From Coxiellaceae bacterium UBA6002 (GTDB lineage: Bacteria; Pseudomonadota; Gammaproteobacteria; UBA6002): DNA of 10,939 nucleotides. Shown piece by piece: positions 1 to 6,577 of the stretch. A program made the translations under genes and the position numbers. The notes beneath the pieces were generated by a model. The model saw only the letters and a list, made by a program, of their open reading frames with translations, did no database searches and was not told the DNA's origin. Numbering within the stretch: position 1 is the stretch's first letter; each line of letters starts with the position of its first letter. The DNA lies in the NCBI GenBank assembly GCA_002429595.1, contig DJAM01000083.1:1-10939 (forward strand), in the 5' to 3' direction.

Positions 1-16
1 CCTTCGCGGGAATGAC
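1..16. repeat. Partial REP-like repeat at left window edge
   Basis: The first bases contain CGCGGGAATGAC (5-16), the reverse complement of the GTCATTCCCGCG unit that recurs at 10854-10864 and, in longer form, at 10873-10939. The copy is cut by the window edge, so its full extent is unknown. It lies two bases beyond the lysS stop codon, so it could form part of a 3' hairpin of the lysS transcript. Confidence 0.6.
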
Positions 17-18
17 AA

Positions 19-1530
19 TCATTTCTCGTTAACAGGTCTCATAAGCGGAAATAAAATAACATCTCGAATTGATGGCGAATCAGTCAAAAACATGACTAGA
101 CGATCGATACCAATTCCTTCGCCTGCTGTAGGTGGCAATCCATATTCCAATGCCGTGATATAGTCTGCATCAAAATACATCGCTTCATCATCGCCCGCTG
201 TTCTGGCTTTGACTTGATCTTGAAAGCGGCTGGCTTGGTCTTCAGGGTCATTTAACTCTGAAAAGCCATTCGCTATTTCACGTCCTCCGACAAAGAATTC
301 GAAACGGTCAGTTACAAAAGGATTTGCTTCGTTCTTTCTGGCAAGTGGTGAAACTTCAGTTGGAAATTGCGTAATAAAAGTAGGCGCATCGAGATTCTTT
401 TCTACGGTTTTCTCAAATATTTCATAGTGGATCTTTCCTAGGCCATAATCTTCGGGGACGCTTAATTCCATTTTTTTGGCAGCAGCACGCGCACGTTCTT
501 TATCTGTAAGATCTTCTAAAGAGAGATGCTTATTAAAATGCAAGATAGCATCTTGTAAAGTCATTCGGACAAAAGGTTGTCCTAGGTCATAATCTTTACC
601 CTGATAATGAATTTGGGTAGTTCCAAGAACAGAAGTACAAACTGATCGTAACATTTCTTCGGTCAAGTTCATTAGATCTTCGTAATCGGCATAAGCTTGA
701 TAAAATTCAAGCATAGTGAATTCGGGGTTATGCCGCGTAGATAGTCCCTCATTGCGAAAATTACGATTGATTTCAAAGACCCGTTCAAAACCACCAACAA
801 CTAGCCGCTTCAAAAATAATTCGGGGGCAATTCGCAAAAATAATTCAATATCTAGTGCATTGTGATAAGTTTTGAATGGCTTCGCAGCAGCACCACCTGG
901 AATCGATTGCATCATAGGTGTTTCAACTTCTAAGAAATCTCGAGAAGTTAAGAAATCTCTAATGGCAGCAACTACTTTTGAGCGGATATAAAAAGTTTGT
1001 CGACTTTTATCATTCACTAAAATGTCTAAGTATCGTTTGCGATAACATATTTCTTGATCAGCAAGACCATGAAACTTATCCGGCAAAGGACGCAATGTCT
1101 TTGCTAAAAGTTTAATGCTATGGGCTTTAATAGAGAGCTCACCGGTCTTAGTTTTAAAAAGAGTTCCCTCAGCTCCAATAATGTCTCCTAGATCCCATTC
1201 TTTGAATTCACCGTACATGCTCGGGGGTAATTGATCTTCTTTGACATAAAGTTGAACTTTACCAGTTCGATCTTGAAGATGAACGAAACTCGCCTTGCCC
1301 ATGATCCGACGGGTCATAATTCTGCCTGCAACTTGCACTGAGTGATTAAGGCTTTCTAATTTTTCCGGATCGAACTCGCCATAATGAGTATGCAAATCAA
1401 GAGCAAGATCTTTCGGTTTAAAATCATTCGGAAAAGGGTTGCGCTGTTGGCGCATTGCACTGAGTTTTTCTCTTCGTTGTGCAATTTGTTCGTTTTCATC
1501 AAGTTCTACTGTTGCTTCAATATCGGTCAA
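19..1530 (-). CDS. lysS: Lysyl-tRNA synthetase, class II (LysS)
   Basis: Charges tRNA-Lys with lysine using ATP, in the cytosol. The 503-residue length fits the class II bacterial enzyme (E. coli LysS is 505). The N-terminal REKL...PFPNDF stretch is typical of the family and is followed by an OB-fold anticodon-binding domain. The catalytic core carries motif 2 (RNFRNEGLSTRHNPEFTMLE) and motif 3 (GEGIGIDRLV, residues 470-479), ending in the usual ILFPLMRP. The start is a TTG at 1530-1528 preceded by GAGGA about seven bases upstream. A nearby upstream ATG is out of frame and stops after five codons, so TTG is preferred. The gene lies 40 bases downstream of prfB on the same strand, the conserved prfB-lysS order of many Gammaproteobacteria, and is probably cotranscribed with it. 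Confidence 0.97.
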   Translation of the reverse strand: MTDIEATVELDENEQIAQRREKLSAMRQQRNPFPNDFKPKDLALDLHTHYGEFDPEKLESLNHSVQVAGRIMTRRIMGKASFVHLQDRTGKVQLYVKEDQLPPSMYGEFKEWDLGDIIGAEGTLFKTKTGELSIKAHSIKLLAKTLRPLPDKFHGLADQEICYRKRYLDILVNDKSRQTFYIRSKVVAAIRDFLTSRDFLEVETPMMQSIPGGAAAKPFKTYHNALDIELFLRIAPELFLKRLVVGGFERVFEINRNFRNEGLSTRHNPEFTMLEFYQAYADYEDLMNLTEEMLRSVCTSVLGTTQIHYQGKDYDLGQPFVRMTLQDAILHFNKHLSLEDLTDKERARAAAKKMELSVPEDYGLGKIHYEIFEKTVEKNLDAPTFITQFPTEVSPLARKNEANPFVTDRFEFFVGGREIANGFSELNDPEDQASRFQDQVKARTAGDDEAMYFDADYITALEYGLPPTAGEGIGIDRLVMFLTDSPSIRDVILFPLMRPVNEK

Positions 1531-1570
1531 GGTAATTTCCTCATGCTACTTTATTAAGATGAAGGATAGT

Positions 1571-2678
1571 TTAAAGCCCCTCTTTTAAAGATGCTTCCAT
1601 AAACATATCTAAATCGCCGTCTAAAATGGCTTGAATCTTTTGGGGACTCGTCGTTTCGACTCCTGTTCGTAAGTCTTTCACTCGGGAATCATCTAAAATA
1701 TAGGATCGAATCTGGCTGCCCCATGTTATATCTGATTTGTTTTCTTCTAAGGACTTTTGCTCGGCAGTTTTCTTTTGCATTTCCAGTTCGTAAAGCTTAG
1801 AGCGTAACTGCTTCATAGCTTGCGCACGGTTTTTATGCTGAGAACGATCTGTCTGGCATTGTACCACGATACCGGTCGGAATATGTGTTATTCGAATAGC
1901 AGAATCAGTGGTGTTTACGTGCTGACCTCCTGCGCCGCGGGCCCGATAGGTATCAACCCGTAGGTCGGCGGGATTAATATCTAGCTCAAAATCATCGTCA
2001 ATTTCAGGAGAAACAAAGACCGACGCAAAAGAGGTATGGCGGCGATTACCTGAATCGAAAGGAGATTTTCGTACTAAGCGATGGACGCCTGTTTCAGTGC
2101 GTAGCCAGCCATAAGCATAGGAGCCTTCAAAGTAAATTGTTGCGCTCTTAATACCCGCGACTTCCCCAGGTGAAACATGGACTAAGTCACATTTCAGGCT
2201 ATGTTTATCTCCCCATCGTAAATACATACGTAATAACATTTCCGCCCAATCTTGTGCCTCTGTACCGCCAGAGCCAGATTGAATATCAACATAAGCATTG
2301 TTGGGATCCAAAGGATTAGAGAACATACGATGAAATTCGAGTTTTTCTACTGCGGCATTCAGTGTTTCCATCTCAAGACATAAGTCATCAATGATCGTTT
2401 GATCTTCTTCACTCAAGGCCAGTTGTAGTAATTCATCTGCATCTGCGAGCCTCTTGGTAAGCTCGTTAATATTATTAACGACTGCTTCTAAGCTAACGCG
2501 TTCTTTTCCGATCGCTTGTGCACGTTCTTGATTTTGCCAGATGGCTGGATCTTCCAATTCCCTGGTAATTTCTTGAAGGCGTAAACTTTTAGTTTCATAG
2601 TCAAAGATACCCCCGAAGGGCTTCGACTCTTTCTTGAAGTTGTTGTATACGTTCTTGAAGATGAGAAACTTCTAGCAT
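1571..2678 (-). CDS. prfB: Peptide chain release factor 2, with programmed +1 frameshift
   Basis: Recognises UGA and UAA stop codons in the ribosomal A site and triggers peptide release. The first frame starts at ATG 2678-2676, encodes 25 residues (MLEVSHLQERIQ...LRGYL) and stops at an in-frame TGA (2603-2601). A +1 shift at CTT-TGA-C continues with DYETKSLRLQEITRE into the 328-codon downstream frame, giving about 368 residues (E. coli RF2 is 365). In this numbering SPF, the stop-codon reading motif, falls at 205-207 and GGQ at 250-252, as in E. coli. Residue 246 is Ala, the usual form, not the Thr of E. coli K-12. A start at 2557 would be an artefact of ignoring the shift. A CAGG lies seven bases before the ATG. 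Heads an operon with lysS. Confidence 0.96.
2600..2614 (-). promoter_or_regulatory. RF2 autoregulatory +1 frameshift site
   Basis: On the minus strand the sequence reads GGGGG-TAT-CTT-TGA-C. This matches the E. coli prfB recoding site: a Shine-Dalgarno-like G-run three bases upstream of the slippery CTT codon, then TGA followed by C, a weak termination context. When RF2 is scarce the ribosome pauses at UGA and slips +1, so RF2 controls its own synthesis. E. coli has AGGGGG where this copy has CGGGGG. The mechanism is established for prfB; its action here is inferred from sequence identity of the site. Confidence 0.95.
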
Positions 2679-2712
2679 CTAAGGGCCTGCCTTTTCAGTT
2701 ATATTAGAAAGG

Positions 2713-2740
2713 ATTATAGAGAAAAGCTTGGTAATTAAAA
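2713..2740 (-). promoter_or_regulatory. Candidate sigma-70 promoter for prfB-lysS
   Basis: A perfect TATAAT occurs on the minus strand at 2718-2713, placing transcription start near 2706, about 28 bases before the prfB ATG. The -35 region is weak (TTTTAA at 2740-2735, spacing 16). The -10 match and its position are the main support. Confidence 0.5.
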
Positions 2741-2757
2741 CGAGGTTTTTCTATTTT
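2729..2757 (+). promoter_or_regulatory. Candidate promoter for the pseudopilin gene
   Basis: TTGGTA (2729-2734) and TATTTT (2752-2757) are spaced by 17 bases upstream of the ATG at 2778. A second -10-like TATACT at 2767-2772 lies so close to the ATG that it would give a nearly leaderless mRNA. These elements overlap the divergent prfB promoter region. The stretch is T-rich, so chance matches are likely. Confidence 0.3.
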
Positions 2758-2777
2758 TAAGTTTTTTATACTATTTT

Positions 2778-3212
2778 ATGGACAAAAATCACGGCTACAC
2801 GTTGTTAGAATCATTGATTGTGCTCATCATACTTGGCGCTGCCTCAACCCTTGCAATTGTGAGCCTGAAAGAGAACTATTCAAATCACCATAGTGAAGCG
2901 ATCCTAAACATTATTCGCCAAGAAATTCTTTTAGCAAGGAACCTTGCGATCACCCAACAGCAAACAATATTTTATTGTGCTAGCGATAAAGAATGGCACC
3001 TTCGAAGAACGATTGTTAACTCTCTGGGAGTCGAGCTCAAAACATTCAACGCATTGCCTGGTGGTTACCGGCTCTCATTGAACAATAGCTTGCACCACAA
3101 CAATTGTATTATTTTTACAATGCTGGGGATGACTCTAGAACAACGTGGCAGTTTTTATTTAGAAAATAACTTCGAAAGGCATCGATTAATTATCGATCTA
3201 GCGAGCCCCTAA
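2778..3212 (+). CDS. Type IV pilin-like minor pseudopilin (GspH/FimT type)
   Basis: A 144-residue protein with a class III (prepilin peptidase) signal: short leader MDKNHG, then YTLLESLIVLIILGAA. Cleavage is expected after Gly6, leaving Tyr+1 and the conserved Glu+5 (residue 11), followed by a single hydrophobic helix to about residue 30. The rest is a small globular domain; the CIIFTMLGMTLEQRGSFYL stretch near the C-terminus resembles the 'F...G...gs...l' pattern of GspH/FimT pseudopilins. Such proteins prime type IV pilus or type II secretion fibres at the inner membrane. The leader length supports this start, although no Shine-Dalgarno precedes it. No other pil or gsp gene is in the window, so this is an orphan locus. 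Family assignment is good; assignment to pilus rather than T2SS is not possible here. Confidence 0.8.
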   Translation: MDKNHGYTLLESLIVLIILGAASTLAIVSLKENYSNHHSEAILNIIRQEILLARNLAITQQQTIFYCASDKEWHLRRTIVNSLGVELKTFNALPGGYRLSLNNSLHHNNCIIFTMLGMTLEQRGSFYLENNFERHRLIIDLASP

Positions 3213-4349
3213 TTAACCAATCTGCTTTAAAAATTCATCGATTTGCTTGATCATAAAATTGAAATCAGGGTTATAACTTAAACGAGAGATTAGGCTTTTC
3301 TTTAGGTTTTCTTTATTCGTTGCGCCATGGTGCAGACCCTCCAATTTTGTTTCGTCCAGATTGCGATAGTGATTAAAATCAACCATGCGGCTTTTTGCGC
3401 CAAGCAAAGGATTGTCTGGGGAAATGGTTAAACAGGTATGAGAAAAATTTAGTATTTTCAGTTCTGGATAAAAGCTAGGTCGAGATATGATTCGCTTATC
3501 ATTGGTTTGGATTTGATTGTTCGTATAGATCAATAGTCGGTTTTTCGGATTTTGATACCCTTCAAAAAACGACAACAATGATTCAGGTGAGACTGTTTCA
3601 TCATCGTGACTCATCACTACAAAAAAAGGCACTTTAAGTTTATCTGACTTAAGCTGTTCGTTAACTAAATACAAAAGTTTGCTGGCTTGATACCCTGCGT
3701 TGTAAGGGTAGCAACTATATCGAGTGAAATTCTTAGAAGCCTTAAGTTGATACCATTGGGCTCGTTTGCTCATCCAACTAAAGAGTCGGTAGTGCTTCGC
3801 TAGAAAAAATTTGATTGGGCTGCGTGATTTAAGTGCTGGTGCAAGTAAAATTAACCCTTTTATGAGTTCGGGATTTGTTAGCGCTCCCTGTAGCGCAAGT
3901 AAACCGCCTAAAGAATAACCGGCTAGGTAAACATTCTTAACTGACGATTGCAGCTTTGAAATGCCATAGTGCAGAGACTTAAGCCATTCCTCATAATTTA
4001 TATTAAGAAGATCGCCAGCGACTGTACCATGTCCTGGCAGAAGAATTGCATTAACTAAGAAGCCTTTGTTTCGAAAATACTTTCCCAAATCGCGTACATA
4101 AAAAGGCGAGTCGAATAAGCCATGTACTAATAATATGCCGTTATCTTGTTGTTTTTGGGGTGATGTTTCCCATGAAAAAGGGCTATTTGCAATGACAATT
4201 TGACCGGCATTGTCATCATCTAGATCCAAGCGGCTCTCGACTATAATGTTCTGCATCAGTTCAATATAATTTTCAAACGACAAATCGTCACCGTAGAAGC
4301 GATCATTTAAACCTGAAGCGGTTAAACATTTTTGGTTAAGTTTAGGCAT
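3213..4349 (-). CDS. Alpha/beta hydrolase (carboxylesterase/lipase-like)
   Basis: A 378-residue serine hydrolase. The core begins near residue 70 with LLVHGLFDSP (His76-Gly77, oxyanion region) and LLPGHGT. The nucleophile elbow is GYSLG at 144-148 with Ser146. A SHDDETV segment supplies the acid, most likely Asp250. His304 in SHTCLTISPDNPLLG is the best catalytic histidine. About 65 residues before the core and 70 after it are not assigned. There is no signal peptide or membrane segment, so it is probably cytosolic. The arrangement resembles monoacylglycerol lipase or carboxylesterase (Est30-like) enzymes, but the substrate cannot be read from sequence. ATG at 4349; no clear Shine-Dalgarno. 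Its stop codon directly abuts that of the convergent pseudopilin gene. An effector role is possible in a Dot/Icm organism but nothing here shows it. Confidence 0.85.
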   Translation of the reverse strand: MPKLNQKCLTASGLNDRFYGDDLSFENYIELMQNIIVESRLDLDDDNAGQIVIANSPFSWETSPQKQQDNGILLVHGLFDSPFYVRDLGKYFRNKGFLVNAILLPGHGTVAGDLLNINYEEWLKSLHYGISKLQSSVKNVYLAGYSLGGLLALQGALTNPELIKGLILLAPALKSRSPIKFFLAKHYRLFSWMSKRAQWYQLKASKNFTRYSCYPYNAGYQASKLLYLVNEQLKSDKLKVPFFVVMSHDDETVSPESLLSFFEGYQNPKNRLLIYTNNQIQTNDKRIISRPSFYPELKILNFSHTCLTISPDNPLLGAKSRMVDFNHYRNLDETKLEGLHHGATNKENLKKSLISRLSYNPDFNFMIKQIDEFLKQIG

Positions 4350-4355
4350 AAAATC

Positions 4356-4383
4356 TTGTGTCTGTTCAAAGTTTTAATATAAT
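4356..4383 (+). promoter_or_regulatory. Candidate sigma-70 promoter for the icmD-like operon
   Basis: TTGTGT (4356-4361) and a perfect TATAAT (4378-4383) are separated by 16 bases. Transcription would start near 4390, giving a leader of about 64 bases before the ATG at 4454. The leader contains a small ATG frame (4431-4457) that ends overlapping the gene start. Confidence 0.5.
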
Positions 4384-4453
4384 CGGAAGCAGTTCGCTTT
4401 GGTAAATGATTAAAACGTAATTAATTGAATATGCCCGATTATATGGTTTTGCT

Positions 4454-4756
4454 ATGAGTCAAATAATTCTAATGCTTTGTATATTACTGAGTACCTTTTA
4501 CTCTTGCAATCTTAGCGCTCAGGCACTTGGAGAGGTAGCCACAAATATCTACCAGCCTGTTAGCGTTATTATTAGTTTAGTGAAAGCGGTCAGTATTATT
4601 TGTGGTTCTGGGTTAATGCTGGGTGGCATCCTCAGGTTCTTCGATTATCGTCGCAATCCAGTTGCGGTACGTCCCAGTATGGTTATCTTCATGTTTATTT
4701 TTGGTGCGGCGCTAATCATTGTCGGATTAATTCCATTGCGGTTAGGAAACTATTAA
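4454..4756 (+). CDS. icmD: IcmD/DotP-like type IVB secretion membrane protein
   Basis: A 100-residue membrane protein. Residues 1-24 form a hydrophobic signal-like segment ending NLSAQA, although without N-terminal Lys or Arg. The mature start LGEVATNI (25-32) resembles the 'LG.VA.NI' opening of Dot/Icm IcmD (DotP). Two hydrophobic helices follow, about 36-63 and 76-95, separated by a basic loop (FDYRRNPVAVRPS) similar to the 'F..H..NP' loop of IcmD. The second helix contains GAALIIVGLIP, like the 'aAL..LP' end of the IcmC/IcmD group. Legionella IcmD is somewhat longer (about 130 residues). IcmD is an inner-membrane component of the secretion machine; in Legionella its gene neighbours icmC, icmJ and icmB, none of which is here. 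Assignment rests on recalled family pattern, so the symbol is provisional; it could be a diverged paralogue. Confidence 0.55.
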   Translation: MSQIILMLCILLSTFYSCNLSAQALGEVATNIYQPVSVIISLVKAVSIICGSGLMLGGILRFFDYRRNPVAVRPSMVIFMFIFGAALIIVGLIPLRLGNY

Positions 4757-4763
4757 GAGAACC

Positions 4764-5183
4764 ATGAAGATAATCTTGCGCTACCTAGTCATAACACAGT
4801 TGGCAATTCTTGCTGCTTGTGGTGAACTCAAAAAAGATACTGTCTACTATTTGACTCATCCTGAAGAGGTCCAGGCTGCTTACGATTTCTGTGTACAGTC
4901 CAATAAAACTAACCAGCCTACTTCAAATCAATGTCGGGCAGTGTTTCAAGCAATTCCTGTAGTGCAACGATATTTGACTGAACTTATTAACGATCCGAGT
5001 CAATTTGGTTTGCAAATTATGGCAACTCAAAATGAGTTAATGAAGTATCAGGTACAATACCGGGCTGTTCGTAATGATCAAGATCCAAAGACTATTCGAA
5101 ATTTACAAGCTGCAATCGCAGAAAAACAATTGGAGCTTGAAAGTCGTTACGCCATAAAGCGCATGGTGTCACATCCTAATTAA
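4764..5183 (+). CDS. EexN-like lipoprotein
   Basis: A 139-residue predicted lipoprotein. MKIILRYLVITQLAILAAC has a lipobox (LAAC) with lipidated Cys19; the following Gly rather than Asp fits outer-membrane sorting by the enteric rule. The stretch DTVYYLTHPEEVQAAYDFC through NQCRAVFQA (about 25-62), with Cys43 and Cys57, follows the pattern of EexN-family lipoproteins (short 'yyl.hp.e...ak..C......C..a' repeats) linked to entry exclusion in conjugative type IV systems. The C-terminal half (about 85-130) is rich in Gln, Glu and Leu and looks helical, possibly coiled coil. The gene begins 7 bases after the icmD-like stop with AAGAGA as a partial ribosome site, so the two are almost certainly cotranslated or at least cotranscribed. 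EexN membership is a motif-based inference. Confidence 0.6.
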   Translation: MKIILRYLVITQLAILAACGELKKDTVYYLTHPEEVQAAYDFCVQSNKTNQPTSNQCRAVFQAIPVVQRYLTELINDPSQFGLQIMATQNELMKYQVQYRAVRNDQDPKTIRNLQAAIAEKQLELESRYAIKRMVSHPN

Positions 5184-5202
5184 GGTCAACTATTTGATCT
5201 TC

Positions 5203-5231
5203 TTGACCAAATCTAACAAATAGCTTAATAA
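5203..5231 (+). promoter_or_regulatory. Candidate promoter for adk
   Basis: TTGACC (5203-5208, five of six consensus bases) is followed after 17 bases by TAATAA (5226-5231), a modest -10. The start would lie near 5238, just before the strong AAAGGAGAGG ribosome site at 5239-5248. Readthrough from the upstream pair is also possible, since no T-tailed terminator separates them. Confidence 0.4.
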
Positions 5232-5251
5232 GGTAGCAAAAGGAGAGGATT

Positions 5252-5908
5252 ATGAAGATAGTTTTATTAGGTGCCCCAGGCGCTGGAAAAGGAACGCAAG
5301 CTCAAAAAATTATTCGTAACTTCAATATCCCACAAATTTCCACCGGTGATATGTTAAGAACTGCAGTAAAACAAAATAACCCACTCGGTGTTGTAGCTAA
5401 GAAGATTATGGAAGAGGGTCGCCTGGTCTCTGATGAAATCATTGTGCAGTTAATTAAGGAGAGAATAAGCCAACCAGATTGTCAAAACGGCTTTTTATTA
5501 GATGGCTTTCCCCGAACAATCCCCCAAGCGGAAGCATTACAAGAATTGGGTATCGACATTGATTACGTCATCGAAATAGATGTACCCGATCAAGAAATTA
5601 TCACTCGGCTTAGCGGTAGAAGAATTCATCAGCGTTCCGGTCGGGTTTATCACATTTTGCATCATCCGCCACGAGAACCAGACAAGGATGACATCACGGG
5701 TGAGCCGTTAGTGCAGCGCAGTGATGATGTTGAAGATACGATTCGAAAACGTTTGGCGGTGTACCATAGCCAAACAACGCCCTTGATTTCGTTCTACCAA
5801 AACCTTCAAAAAAAGTCCTTAACCGGCAAGCCAGTCTATAAAAAAATATCTGGGGCTGAAGAGGTAGAAGGGGTTTATCGACAAATCGAAAAGTTGCTAC
5901 AGACATAG
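5252..5908 (+). CDS. adk: Adenylate kinase
   Basis: Interconverts ATP plus AMP and two ADP in the cytosol, keeping adenylate pools balanced. The P-loop GAPGAGKGT is at residues 7-15, the same positions as in E. coli Adk. STGDMLR and GFLLDGFPRT form the AMP-binding and core motifs. A long-form LID domain (about GRRIHQRSGRVYHI through DDVEDTIRKRL) lacks the four zinc-binding cysteines, as in enteric enzymes. Length is 218 residues against 214 in E. coli. The start is fixed by AGGAG six bases before the ATG. Upstream lies the IcmD-like pair, 68 bases away; downstream is a perfect hairpin terminator. Confidence 0.98.
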   Translation: MKIVLLGAPGAGKGTQAQKIIRNFNIPQISTGDMLRTAVKQNNPLGVVAKKIMEEGRLVSDEIIVQLIKERISQPDCQNGFLLDGFPRTIPQAEALQELGIDIDYVIEIDVPDQEIITRLSGRRIHQRSGRVYHILHHPPREPDKDDITGEPLVQRSDDVEDTIRKRLAVYHSQTTPLISFYQNLQKKSLTGKPVYKKISGAEEVEGVYRQIEKLLQT

Positions 5909-5917
5909 ATTAAACCT

Positions 5918-5951
5918 AATAAAAAAGCCGTCAATTGACGGCTTTTTTATT
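5918..5951. terminator. Bidirectional rho-independent terminator
   Basis: A perfect 34-base palindrome: an A-run, GCCGTC, AATT, GACGGC, a T-run. It folds as a six-base GC-rich stem with an AATT loop, extended by A-T pairs, and has a T-tract on both strands. It ends transcription of adk on the plus strand and, because it lies 10 bases past the stop codon of the minus-strand histone-like gene, of that gene as well. Confidence 0.93.
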
Positions 5952-5961
5952 TAATGAGAGC

Positions 5962-6465
5962 TTATGCTGAAGCTTTCACTTTTCGTCTAACGGTTCTTTT
6001 TACAGATGATTTACGTTTAGCAGTAACAGCACGTCTAGCCTTTCCTTTGCCAGCAGCACGTTTTGGCTGTTTCTTGGAAAATTGCTTCTCGAATTTTGCA
6101 ATAGCTGCATCGATTGCTTTCTTACGCGCATCTTCTCTTTTTGAGTGCTCTTTTTCAAAGAAAGCACGTGCTTTTTTCACTGCTTCTTCTTCAATTCGCT
6201 TAATCTTCTTTTTCCAATCAGCATTGATTGCCGCAATTTTTTTGGTCACGTCTTTGCGGCTTGCACTGGTTTTCTTAGCAGCAGTTTTCAACGCGCCTGC
6301 TTTTCTAACAGATTTTCTTGCAGTTGATTTTCTGGTGGATTTTTTTGCAGACTTACCAGCAGCTTTCGCGCCAGCTCTTGATACAGATTTTTTTGGACCG
6401 TTATTTTTTGAAGAACTTGAAGCTTTTTTCGCTGTTTTTACAGCGCTTGATTTCCGTTCACGCAT
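5962..6465 (-). CDS. Histone H1-like Lys/Ala-rich DNA-binding protein
   Basis: A 167-residue, highly basic protein. Residues 1-70 are a low-complexity tail of Lys, Ala, Ser and Arg with repeats such as KKS, RKS and AAKK. Residues about 71-128 (KDVTKKIAAINADWKKKIKR onward) contain Glu and aromatic residues and should fold as charged alpha helices. The C-terminal tail from 130 is again Lys/Arg/Ala-rich. This tail-helix-tail composition resembles bacterial histone H1-like proteins such as Chlamydia Hc1/Hc2 and Coxiella Hq1, which bind DNA and compact the nucleoid in dormant or transmissive forms. Low complexity makes homology hard to prove; a role in DNA or RNA binding is inference. AAGGAG (6479-6474) lies eight bases upstream of ATG 6465, a strong ribosome site. 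The plus-strand frame opposite it is a compositional shadow. Confidence 0.8.
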   Translation of the reverse strand: MRERKSSAVKTAKKASSSSKNNGPKKSVSRAGAKAAGKSAKKSTRKSTARKSVRKAGALKTAAKKTSASRKDVTKKIAAINADWKKKIKRIEEEAVKKARAFFEKEHSKREDARKKAIDAAIAKFEKQFSKKQPKRAAGKGKARRAVTAKRKSSVKRTVRRKVKASA

Positions 6466-6499
6466 TTAAAATACTCCTTAATAAAAAAACACTATTAAC

Positions 6500-6526
6500 A
6501 GTATACTAAAATAAAGAGAAAATCAA
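6500..6526 (-). promoter_or_regulatory. Candidate promoter for the histone H1-like gene
   Basis: On the minus strand TATACT (6505-6500) lies 15 bases downstream of TTGATT (6526-6521). The -10 is good, the spacing short. Transcription would start near 6493, about 28 bases before the start codon and before the AAGGAG site. Confidence 0.4.
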
Positions 6527-6577
6527 AGTTTTTCAAACATATAGCTGTGAATTTTGATACAAAAAGCGCTTATTTGT

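Noticed and set aside
1571..2557. Reading prfB as a complete 328-residue gene starting at TTG 2557
   Set aside because: The N-terminal 40 residues are present upstream across the programmed frameshift, and the joined protein matches RF2 length and residue numbering.
5184..5208. GGTCAA ... TTGACC inverted repeat after the EexN-like gene
   Set aside because: Only six pairs with a 13-base loop and no T-tract, so not a convincing terminator; the right arm is better read as a -35 element for adk. It could be an operator but nothing else supports that.
5694..5906. Minus-strand frame inside adk
   Set aside because: Lies wholly within a clear adk coding region and shows no motif or start signal.
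5954..6469. Long plus-strand frame opposite the histone H1-like gene, with Phe/Ala-rich product
   Set aside because: It is the complement of a Lys/Ala-rich gene, which naturally yields an open Phe/Leu/Ala frame. It starts inside the terminator region with no ribosome site, whereas the minus strand has AAGGAG, a promoter-like site and a sensible product.
6145..6509. Two further short plus-strand frames across the histone-like gene
   Set aside because: Low-complexity shadows of the minus-strand gene with no ribosome site or recognisable product.
6558..6577. AGCGCT palindrome with T-run downstream of glpD on the minus strand
   Set aside because: The palindrome has no loop and its outer pairs are A-T only with a mismatch, so it is too weak to call a terminator.
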